Source of the DNA: Parabacteroides goldsteinii
GTDB lineage: Bacteria; Bacteroidota; Bacteroidia; Bacteroidales; Tannerellaceae
DNA: 64,000 bases
Direction of reading: 5' to 3'
Assembly (NCBI RefSeq): GCF_015550595.1
Contig: NZ_JADNBB010000024.1
Coordinates: 1-64,000 of the forward strand
How positions within the stretch are numbered: position 1 is the first letter of the stretch; each line of letters starts with the position of its first letter. Shown piece after piece: positions 26,932-33,791 of the stretch. The notes below the pieces were generated by a model. The model ran no database searches. It saw only the letters and a program-made list of their open reading frames with translations, and was not told where the DNA came from. Position numbers and translations under genes: made by a program.

Positions 26932-28191
26932 TTATCTGATTATCAAACGTTCATTCTCACCGAACAATTCATAGCCGGAAATAATCACCTTCTCACCAGG
27001 CCTCAGCCCTTCGGTTACTTCATAATACTGCGGGTTCTGACGGCCGATCTTCACCGGACGGCGACGGGCAGTCGTTTCATCTTCATCCACCACATACACA
27101 TACTGGCCACCGCTTGCCTGGTAAAAACTACCACGGGGAACCAAGATAGCCTGTACTGGATCACCCAGTTGCAGATTGAGGTGATAGGTCTGTCCGGCAC
27201 GTATGTTTTCAGGACGGTCTGCAGTAAAATGCAGGTCTGTACGGAACTGGCCCTCGCGCACTTCCGGGTATACTTTAGTCACTTCCATATTGAACAGTTT
27301 CCCTTCGCGTTCAAAGCTGGCAGGCAGGCCCGGCATGACACGTTCCACATAATGTTCATCTATCTTGGCTTCCACTTTCAGTTCCGGAGTAATGACCTGA
27401 CCGATCCGTTCGCCCTGGGCGATAGACTGTCCGATCTGGGCTTCCAGGTTTCCTAACTGACCGCTCACCGGAGCTTTCACTTTCAGGTTTTCCAAACGTT
27501 CACGAACCAATGCCAGGCTACGTTTCATATTACGGATATTCTCATCCAGACTTTCCAGCTGGCTACTACGGAACAGGTCGTCCTGTTTGATGCGTTGGTC
27601 TACTACATCCAGCTGGTCACGGGCTGCATCATAATCCTCTTTCGCCTGCAGATAATCTTCACGGGCTAACAGTTGTTTGTTGTAAAGACGCTCGTACTGC
27701 TTATAGCGACGTTCCTTCTGGACCAATTCCTTACTAAGACCGATTCGGTCCTGTTTCAGACGAAGATGTTCCTGTTCCATACTCAGGCGGGTATTGCGAA
27801 GTTCGTTTTCCTGATAGGCCAGGTCGGCTTCACTTTGCAGGATACCGATATTCAATAATGGATTACTCAGTCGGAGAATTACATCTCCGGCTTTCACCTG
27901 TGCACCTTCTTCAATCAGGCGCTCTTCTACGCGTCCTCCCTCGATGGCATCCAGATAAATGATACGATCAGGAATCACCTGGCCGATTACGCGAATATAG
28001 TCATTAAATTCTCCTAAAGTGACAGAAGAAATGGTCAACCGCTCTTTATCCACCTTCATGGAAGAAGAGGTATCGCGAAAGATAAAATAAAGAATACAGA
28101 TAACCAGGAATATTCCTCCTGTCATTGCGTAAATATGTTTCTTCTTCAAACGGGATTTCCGTTCGACCGGGGTATCCATGCTGTTGTTCAT
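26932..28191 (-). CDS. Periplasmic adaptor (membrane fusion protein) of the tripartite ABC exporter
   Basis: 419-aa HlyD/MacA-type adaptor. A membrane anchor (about 22-41) follows a basic cytoplasmic N-terminus. The lipoyl half VEERLIEEGAQVKAGDVILRLSNP is near 95, a long coiled-coil hairpin spans about 120-235 (rich in Glu, Gln, Arg heptads), and the second lipoyl half (LKVKAPVSGQLGNLEAQIGQSI) and beta-barrel domains follow. It joins the TolC protein encoded 15 bp upstream to the permeases encoded downstream. Confidence 0.92.
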   Translation of the reverse strand: MNNSMDTPVERKSRLKKKHIYAMTGGIFLVICILYFIFRDTSSSMKVDKERLTISSVTLGEFNDYIRVIGQVIPDRIIYLDAIEGGRVEERLIEEGAQVKAGDVILRLSNPLLNIGILQSEADLAYQENELRNTRLSMEQEHLRLKQDRIGLSKELVQKERRYKQYERLYNKQLLAREDYLQAKEDYDAARDQLDVVDQRIKQDDLFRSSQLESLDENIRNMKRSLALVRERLENLKVKAPVSGQLGNLEAQIGQSIAQGERIGQVITPELKVEAKIDEHYVERVMPGLPASFEREGKLFNMEVTKVYPEVREGQFRTDLHFTADRPENIRAGQTYHLNLQLGDPVQAILVPRGSFYQASGGQYVYVVDEDETTARRRPVKIGRQNPQYYEVTEGLRPGEKVIISGYELFGENERLIIR

Positions 28192-28206
28192 AGTATATTA
28201 TTGTGT

Positions 28207-29574
28207 TTATTTTATTCCTAAAAATGATCCGGACTGATAGAACCGCACCATCCGGTCTTTCAGGTCATATTGCAATTGTGTCCGCATCAGCTCTGCTTTT
28301 GCCAAAATATAAAGATTTCGCTTTTCCATCAGTTCGAATACGGAGATCAGGCCTTCCTCCCATCGTTCCTCATTCTCCTTCAAGGTAGTGGTGGCGGTAC
28401 GAAGTTGCAATTCTGCCTGCCAGTGTTCCTGTGCAGCAGCCTGTAAGGACAGACAGGCATCTTCTATTTCCTTATATAAGGAGATACGTTGCCGGTCGTT
28501 ATCGTTCCTTATTTTACGAAGACGGAAACGTTCTTTCCGTACTGAAGTGAGACGCGACAGTCCGCTGAATATCGGAATAGAAACACGGACTCCAATATAT
28601 TTATTCAGATTATTCTTCATCTGATCGCCGAAAGAGGTGATATGCCCTTGCGCATCCCTCTCAGTATCATAATAGCCGGAATAAAGGCTGAACTCGGCCC
28701 GGATAGAAGGAGAAAAAGCTCCCGAAGCAATTGCCAACGACTTACGGGATGCCTTTTCCCGTAAATCCATAATCCGGAACTGGGGCAAAGCCTCCTCCGA
28801 TTGCAAATAAACATCTTCTGCCGAAAAATCCTGTATAAGGGGGATTTCCCGGGCAATAATTTCATCCCCACCGATCGCCAGCGTGTCCGTCCCTCTCATC
28901 TGCAACAACTCTTTAAGGGCCAGTAACGATAAACGACAGCTATTCTCTTTCACCGTTTCCTGATAGATATCAGACTGCAACCGGGCTTTCACCTCTTGCA
29001 AATCGGATGGGGCACGTAGACCCAATTCTACAAACTCCTGCATCTGCTCATGATATCGCTCACTCAGTTTACGCTGTTCGGAGGCCAGTTCATACATCTT
29101 CTTTTCAAAAAGAAGGAGATAATAGGCATCCATCACTTCAAACGCGATCCGGTTTTCTTCCACTTTCTCCGTCAGGCCGCTGATCTGTTGGTTCAGGCGG
29201 GTAAACTGTGCACGGTTCACACGGGTGAAACCATCGAATACCGGCAAAGAGATATCCAGTCCCATCGTACTTTCAAGAAAAGAGGAAGAGGTATACATAT
29301 TTGTCTTAGGATCGACTGAACGTCCCAAACGTTTTCCTAAAGCACCCGTCGTACTCACTGAAGGCAGAAAGTCGCCAATGGCAGCAGCAAAATCTTCACG
29401 GGCAATACGGGTGTCGAGCCTGCAGTTTTTCAGGCTGACATTCCTCTCCACGGCATACTGCATACAGGAATCGACCGACCAGGCAGTCTGTGCATGTATT
29501 TCCGATAGACAACCTGCAAGCAGCAAGCAGGCAAGCCTTAATCCATATTTTGTTGTTATTTGTGTTTTCATCAT
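28207..29574 (-). CDS. TolC-family outer membrane efflux protein, first gene of the export operon
   Basis: 455-aa outer membrane channel. The signal peptide ends near SEIHA-Q (residue 29). Two OEP repeats follow, each beginning with a long helix (SLKNCRLDTRIAREDFAAAIGDFLPSVSTTGAL is the first). There are two adjacent ATGs (29574, 29571). A sigma-54 promoter lies only 13 bp upstream, so the transcript would start about 2 nt before the first ATG and be nearly leaderless. The five genes from here to 21381 have gaps of only 15-20 bp and form one operon. Confidence 0.92.
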   Translation of the reverse strand: MMKTQITTKYGLRLACLLLAGCLSEIHAQTAWSVDSCMQYAVERNVSLKNCRLDTRIAREDFAAAIGDFLPSVSTTGALGKRLGRSVDPKTNMYTSSSFLESTMGLDISLPVFDGFTRVNRAQFTRLNQQISGLTEKVEENRIAFEVMDAYYLLLFEKKMYELASEQRKLSERYHEQMQEFVELGLRAPSDLQEVKARLQSDIYQETVKENSCRLSLLALKELLQMRGTDTLAIGGDEIIAREIPLIQDFSAEDVYLQSEEALPQFRIMDLREKASRKSLAIASGAFSPSIRAEFSLYSGYYDTERDAQGHITSFGDQMKNNLNKYIGVRVSIPIFSGLSRLTSVRKERFRLRKIRNDNDRQRISLYKEIEDACLSLQAAAQEHWQAELQLRTATTTLKENEERWEEGLISVFELMEKRNLYILAKAELMRTQLQYDLKDRMVRFYQSGSFLGIK

Positions 29575-29587
29575 GTAAATGAAGGGG

Positions 29588-29602
29588 GCAAAAGGCGTGC
29601 CA
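29588..29602 (-). promoter_or_regulatory. Sigma-54 promoter of the export operon
   Basis: The minus strand reads TGGCACGCCTTTTGC, which has GG at -24, GC at -12 and matches the TGGCAC-N5-TTGC consensus at every fixed position. It directly precedes tolC, and an NtrC-type activator is encoded 0.9 kb away. Confidence 0.85.
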
Positions 29603-29655
29603 CATTTACAACAGACAGATTATCAATGGATATAAAAAGAAAAGGATTATCAAGT

Positions 29656-29693
29656 GTAAAAATATTTGACGCCTGATTGTCAAATATTTTTAC
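29656..29693. promoter_or_regulatory. Paired upstream activator sites for the NtrC-type regulator
   Basis: GTAAAAATATTTGAC (29656-29670) and GTCAAATATTTTTAC (29679-29693) are exact reverse complements. Each is also a one-mismatch copy of the dyad GTCAAA-N3-TTTGAC. Their centres are 23 bp apart and about 87 and 110 bp upstream of the predicted sigma-54 start, the usual place for enhancer sites. A perfect copy of the dyad lies at 30467-30481. Confidence 0.75.
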
Positions 29694-29723
29694 GGTCTGC
29701 TAGAAAGACATAAGAAAAGACTT

Positions 29724-29995
29724 AGTTCGTTCAGAACTCGGTTATTTACGGCGGTAAAGGTAATAAATATTGGTAATTAAAAACAATCTAACATCAGTGT
29801 TATCAAAGAATAGAGTAAAATAAAACGTTTTAAGAAGTTCATTTTAGTCCTCAGAAGGGTACCGTACTGGTATATCATCACAAAAGTATTCAAAAGAGAA
29901 TACATACGATAAGGAGTAAACCGCCAGAGCCCCAAATAGATTGAAGCTATACGTAGCTTAATAATCAACAAGGGTACTGGAGTTCTGAACGAACT
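29724..29995. repeat. 272-bp segment bounded by 16-bp perfect inverted repeats
   Basis: AGTTCGTTCAGAACTC (29724-29739) and its exact complement (29980-29995) face each other. Each arm is itself a dyad, AGTTC-N5-GAACT, like the core of a site-specific recombinase site. No target duplication is visible. The segment holds a weak minus-strand ORF and a -7 type element (minus TACTTTTG at 29881-29888). Confidence 0.55.
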
Positions 29996-29998
29996 CAT
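29777..29998 (-). CDS. Doubtful 73-aa ORF with hydrophobic C-terminus
   Basis: A 73-codon ATG-started ORF whose first codons lie in the right arm of the inverted repeat. A consensus promoter (TTG-21-TATCTTTG, minus strand, 30063-30094) points at it, giving a leader of about 58 nt. The C-terminal 21 residues, which also start with Met (MNFLKRFILLYSLITLMLDCF has 21, with a hydrophobic core), resemble a small membrane peptide. No family recognised; it may equally be a non-coding transcript. Confidence 0.25.
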   Translation of the reverse strand: MSSFRTPVPLLIIKLRIASIYLGLWRFTPYRMYSLLNTFVMIYQYGTLLRTKMNFLKRFILLYSLITLMLDCF

Positions 29999-30062
29999 TT
30001 AAATTGATAGGACATACTCCAAAAGCCTCCTGAGATACACAGGAGGATATATTATCCAATAG

Positions 30063-30094
30063 CAAAGATAGTATACTCCGTATAATACGTTCAA
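30063..30094 (-). promoter_or_regulatory. Leftward promoter between the HU gene and the inverted-repeat segment
   Basis: Minus-strand TTG (30092-30094) and TATCTTTG (30063-30070) with 21-nt spacing match the Bacteroidota consensus. Just downstream a 7-bp hairpin (CCTCCTG at 30026-30032, CAGGAGG at 30040-30046) would form at the start of the transcript. There is no established gene for it to serve. Confidence 0.5.
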
Positions 30095-30188
30095 TTTTAG
30101 GTTCTTTACATACCAAAATTACACTCTGCTTCTACCGTAAAAAAGATAGAAGTTTATTAGTAAAATATACATTAAAAAAAACGAGAAC

Positions 30189-30464
30189 ATGAATAAAAAC
30201 GAGTTGATCCAATATGTAACGGAAGATACAGGATTAAAGAAAAAAGACGTGAAGGCTGTATTGCAATCGATACTTCAAGCATCTACAAATGCACTACAAC
30301 AAGGCGAGCCTGTCACAATGATCGGTTTCGGAACATTTCACCCCTGGCAGCAAACCGCTCGTCCGGCCAGAAATCCCAAAACCGGAGAACCAGTTATGAT
30401 AGCACCTCGCAAATCTGTGAAGTTCCGTGCCGGAATAAAGCTACTCGAAGATCTGAATAAATAA
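30189..30464 (+). CDS. HU-family DNA-bending protein
   Basis: 91-aa HU/IHF-type protein. The DNA-binding arm RPARNPKTGEP is intact and the N-terminal dimerisation helices (ELIQYVTEDTGLKKKDVKAVLQSILQ) are canonical. A second, different HU gene lies at 41385-41660. This one sits between the enhancer sites of the sigma-54 operon and the gene of its activator; since sigma-54 activation needs DNA looping, a local architectural role is plausible but unproven. Confidence 0.9.
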   Translation: MNKNELIQYVTEDTGLKKKDVKAVLQSILQASTNALQQGEPVTMIGFGTFHPWQQTARPARNPKTGEPVMIAPRKSVKFRAGIKLLEDLNK

Positions 30465-30466
30465 GT

Positions 30467-30518
30467 GTCAAATATTTTGACGCTCGCTTGCAAAGTATTC
30501 CGGAAGCAGATACCTTTA
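30467..30518 (+). promoter_or_regulatory. Response-regulator gene promoter with activator binding site
   Basis: A consensus promoter, TTG (30488-30490), 20 nt, TACCTTTA (30511-30518, 7 of 8 to TAnnTTTG), lies 16 nt before the ATG at 30535. Directly upstream is a perfect dyad GTCAAA-TAT-TTTGAC (30467-30481), the same motif as the paired sites in front of tolC. This suggests autoregulation by the response regulator. Confidence 0.75.
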
Positions 30519-30534
30519 CGAAAAAATAGATCGT

Positions 30535-31860
30535 ATGCAAGCAGGGACAGTTCTTATAGTAGATGATAATAAAAGTGTACTGACGTCACTCGAATTATTG
30601 CTGGAAGACGAATTCGAACGGGTCGAAACCGCATCAAACCCCAATAAGATACTTTCAGTACTTGATACTATGCCTGTCGATCTCGTTATCCTCGACATGA
30701 ATTTCTCAGCAGGTGTCAACACCGGCAACGAAGGCCTGTTCTGGCTTCGCCGCATACAGGAGATCGTACCCGGTCTGCCTGTTATCATGCTTACTGCTTA
30801 CGGGGATGTGGAGCTAGCAGTAAAAGCACTTAAAAGCGGTGCGACAGACTTTGTTCTCAAACCGTGGGACAATGACGTACTACAGGAAAAGATACATACG
30901 GCATTGCAGGCAGCTTCCCTTCCTCCCCGTACCTCCCGGCCATCCGAACCGGCCATGATCATCGGTCACTCTCCCATTATGATGAAACTGATCAAAGTAG
31001 TGACCAAAGTCGCCAAAACGGATGCCAACGTACTTATTACCGGCGAAAATGGAACGGGAAAAGAAATGCTGGCTCGCGAAATACATCGTCTGTCTCTCCG
31101 TAGCCGCCGGGAGATGATCAATGTCGATATGGGTGCTGTTAGCGAATCACTGTTTGAAAGCGAGTTGTTCGGACATGAGAAAGGCGCCTTTACGGATGCC
31201 CGGGAAAGTCGTCCGGGAAAATTTGAAGCAGCCAACGGCAGTACTTTGTTTCTGGATGAAATAGGTAACCTGCCGATCGGCTTACAGGCTAAATTACTGG
31301 CAGTCCTCCAGAACAGGGAAATCACCCGTCTGGGAAGTAACCGGAAAATACCTGTCGACATTCGTCTGATAGCAGCCACCAACCGGAATTTATCGGAAAT
31401 GGTTGAACAATCTTCCTTTCGCGAAGATCTGTTTTACCGTATCAACACCATACAGATAGAAATTCCTCCTCTCCGAAATCGCCGGGAAGACATTCCCCTT
31501 TTTATCGATTATTTCCTGAAAAAATATACCGTTCTTTATAAACGAACCGGACTGACTCTTCATCCACAAGCGGTAAGCAAGCTCGAAGCATACGACTGGC
31601 CGGGAAACATCCGCGAATTACAACATACGATCGAAAAAGCCGTTATCCTGGCTGAAAAAAACATAATCCGTGCCAGCGACCTGTTTATCCGTCCCGGAAA
31701 AGCAGTGTCTTTTACTGAAGTTCCGAATCTCAGTGAGGTAGAACGCAAAGCGATCGAAACCGCCATTACCCAGAATGACGGCAATCTGACTGCGGCAGCC
31801 GAACAACTGGGAGTAAGCCGGCAAACCCTCTACAACAAACTGAAACGATTTAACCTGTGA
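30535..31860 (+). CDS. Sigma-54-dependent response regulator (NtrC/AtoC family)
   Basis: 441-aa enhancer-binding protein in three domains. The receiver (1-120) has phospho-acceptor Asp54 (VILDMNFSAG) with Asp10/Asp11 and Lys109. The AAA+ domain (about 142-370) has Walker A GENGTGKE 170-177, the sigma-54-contacting GAFTDA loop 217-222, and Walker B LFLDEIG 238-244. The C-terminal Fis-type HTH reads NLTAAAEQLGVSRQTLYNKLKRF. GAFTDA is one residue from the classic GAFTGA; this form occurs in the family. It overlaps the kinase gene by 4 bp. The tolC-to-permease operon has a sigma-54 promoter and matching palindromes, so it is the likely target. Confidence 0.95.
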   Translation: MQAGTVLIVDDNKSVLTSLELLLEDEFERVETASNPNKILSVLDTMPVDLVILDMNFSAGVNTGNEGLFWLRRIQEIVPGLPVIMLTAYGDVELAVKALKSGATDFVLKPWDNDVLQEKIHTALQAASLPPRTSRPSEPAMIIGHSPIMMKLIKVVTKVAKTDANVLITGENGTGKEMLAREIHRLSLRSRREMINVDMGAVSESLFESELFGHEKGAFTDARESRPGKFEAANGSTLFLDEIGNLPIGLQAKLLAVLQNREITRLGSNRKIPVDIRLIAATNRNLSEMVEQSSFREDLFYRINTIQIEIPPLRNRREDIPLFIDYFLKKYTVLYKRTGLTLHPQAVSKLEAYDWPGNIRELQHTIEKAVILAEKNIIRASDLFIRPGKAVSFTEVPNLSEVERKAIETAITQNDGNLTAAAEQLGVSRQTLYNKLKRFNL

Positions 31861-32933
31861 AACGCATGTTCAGCATACGTATTTATATACGCATTATCCT
31901 ACAGGTTACACTCATCCTCATCGTGGCCGGAATAGGTGTTGCAGGTATCATCAGTGGAAAAGCGATCATCCTGGGTACGATAGCAATATTTATTGCTGCA
32001 TGGCTGGCAGGATTACTCGTCTATTTTCTCAACGCCTCCAACCGTCGGATACAACTCTTTCTGGATGCCATTGAAGACAATGAATCGATGCTTTATTTTC
32101 CCGAGAATACCGGTAGCGAAGAGCAACGCCGTCTTCACGCAGCCTTCAACCGGATCCACGGCCTAATGACAGAAAACAAACAACGGGAATTCGACCGCGA
32201 ACTCTACCGGAAAGAATACGAGTCATACGACAAGCTGATGCACGTACTGACACATGAGATCATGAACTCGATCGCCCCGATCGTATCCCTTTCCGGTACG
32301 CTTCTCTCCTATTTCCAAACGAAAGGAAATGCCAAAAACAGCGATGAGATCAGCGACGCAACCATCCGCAAGACCATCCGCGGACTGGATACGATCAAAA
32401 GCCAGGGACAGAGCCTGATGAACTTTACCGACTCGTACAGGCAACTTGCCCGGCTGCAACAACCCAAACCCAAACCTTTCTCGCTACCTCACCTGATAAG
32501 AAACATCGAAATGTTGTTTCATTCGGACCTGCACCGCTTGCAGATACAATTCTCGATCGATCTTTTCCAGGAAGAAATTGAGATCAACGCCGATGAAGAA
32601 CTACTTTCACAGGTACTCATAAATCTGTTGAAGAATGCCATGCAGGCCTTGGAAGGACAAGAAAACGGAGAGATATCATTGAGCGTGAAACAACTACGAA
32701 CAACGACCTATATTGAAGTAAAAGACAACGGCCCGGGTATTCCCCACGACATATTGGAAGATATTTTCGTTCCTTTCTTTACTACCAAAGATACAGGAAC
32801 AGGCATCGGTCTCAGTCTCTCACGGCAGATCATACGGATGCATGGCGGCGAACTTCAGGTAAGTTCCCGCCCCTATTTCGAAACACTGTTCACGATTTCC
32901 CTGCCACTAACGCCTGGGAATTTCCACACGTGA
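31857..32933 (+). CDS. Sensor histidine kinase, partner of the NtrC-type regulator
   Basis: 358-aa kinase with two membrane helices (about 8-30 and 35-58) separated by only a few residues, so almost no periplasmic sensor. This suggests sensing within the membrane. A linker of about 65 residues leads to the H-box LTHEIMNSIAP with His133, then the ATPase domain with N-box INLLKNAMQAL, G1 DNGPGIP and G2 TGTGIGLSLS. The start GTG overlaps the regulator stop (GTGA); an ATG three codons on is possible. Membrane-embedded kinases of this kind often respond to envelope-active drugs, which would suit control of an exporter; inference only. Confidence 0.92.
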   Translation: MKRMFSIRIYIRIILQVTLILIVAGIGVAGIISGKAIILGTIAIFIAAWLAGLLVYFLNASNRRIQLFLDAIEDNESMLYFPENTGSEEQRRLHAAFNRIHGLMTENKQREFDRELYRKEYESYDKLMHVLTHEIMNSIAPIVSLSGTLLSYFQTKGNAKNSDEISDATIRKTIRGLDTIKSQGQSLMNFTDSYRQLARLQQPKPKPFSLPHLIRNIEMLFHSDLHRLQIQFSIDLFQEEIEINADEELLSQVLINLLKNAMQALEGQENGEISLSVKQLRTTTYIEVKDNGPGIPHDILEDIFVPFFTTKDTGTGIGLSLSRQIIRMHGGELQVSSRPYFETLFTISLPLTPGNFHT

Positions 32934-33791
32934 AGTAAGCGGATAGCGCAACCCCTTGGAGGATTTATAATAGACCTCAGCAGCACCGATCTTTAGTTTA
33001 GCCCGTATCTTCACAGGGATATGGTTTTCGTCATCACCGACCCACAACTCGGCAGCCGCTTTACTTTGGGTAAATGCATCATCATAGATATCTATAAAAA
33101 AATGACGGGTACGATATTTCAAAGTTTCATTCCGTTCCACAATCGCTTGTCCGGTATACCGGAAACTGATGTTAATACGGTCGCGCCCGATCGCCACATG
33201 AAACGGGAATTCGTCCCCCTGCTTCATCTTTTCCCAATCCAGCGAACGAAGATACATGGTAGCTCCCAACATATCAAACATATACTGTTCGGAGACAAGC
33301 ATCGTATCGATCTTGGTCCGGCTGGGTGTATACCGGTGGGAATGGACAGATGTCCGTCCGTTATCGTATGAAAACTTCAGATCATCTATCAGATAATAAT
33401 CATTCTCATTCACACGTTTCTCGCTCCTGAGCAACACCATTTCGGGAGAGAAATAACAATCGATCGTATCACGCATCGGAAACACCTTTTCAAACATACC
33501 CGATGTACGGAACAGCAGGTTATAATGATAAGCCTTCTTCCCTTCATAGCGGGCATCATGAATCGACAGAGTAGCCTGTCCGGCACGGGGCATCAATAAC
33601 CCCCATTTGAAATACAACTCATATTGTACCTCTTCTCCGGCTTTGAACCGTTCTTTTACCGGAATCACCTGTGCGTCGACTATTTCCGGAAGCAACAGCA
33701 ATAAGGTGACCACCAACAGGCCGATCAACCTAGAACGGCATACTACTACGGCCGCTATTGCTGCTCGAAGATGATTTCTGCTGTGTTTCAT
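32907..33791 (-). CDS. DUF3108 periplasmic/envelope protein
   Basis: 294-aa protein with a long signal sequence (hydrophobic core about 23-36, cleavage near VDA-Q) and a beta-rich DUF3108 domain (RFKAGEEVQYELYFKWGLLMPRAGQATLSI onward). It overlaps the preceding Ig-like lipoprotein gene by 62 bp if the ATG is used; a TTG at 33728, just after that stop, would remove the overlap and still leave a signal peptide. It also overlaps the convergent kinase gene by 27 bp. DUF3108 proteins are structurally related to outer-envelope lipid- or polysaccharide-handling proteins, but no function is established. Confidence 0.82.
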   Translation of the reverse strand: MKHSRNHLRAAIAAVVVCRSRLIGLLVVTLLLLLPEIVDAQVIPVKERFKAGEEVQYELYFKWGLLMPRAGQATLSIHDARYEGKKAYHYNLLFRTSGMFEKVFPMRDTIDCYFSPEMVLLRSEKRVNENDYYLIDDLKFSYDNGRTSVHSHRYTPSRTKIDTMLVSEQYMFDMLGATMYLRSLDWEKMKQGDEFPFHVAIGRDRINISFRYTGQAIVERNETLKYRTRHFFIDIYDDAFTQSKAAAELWVGDDENHIPVKIRAKLKIGAAEVYYKSSKGLRYPLTSRVEIPRR

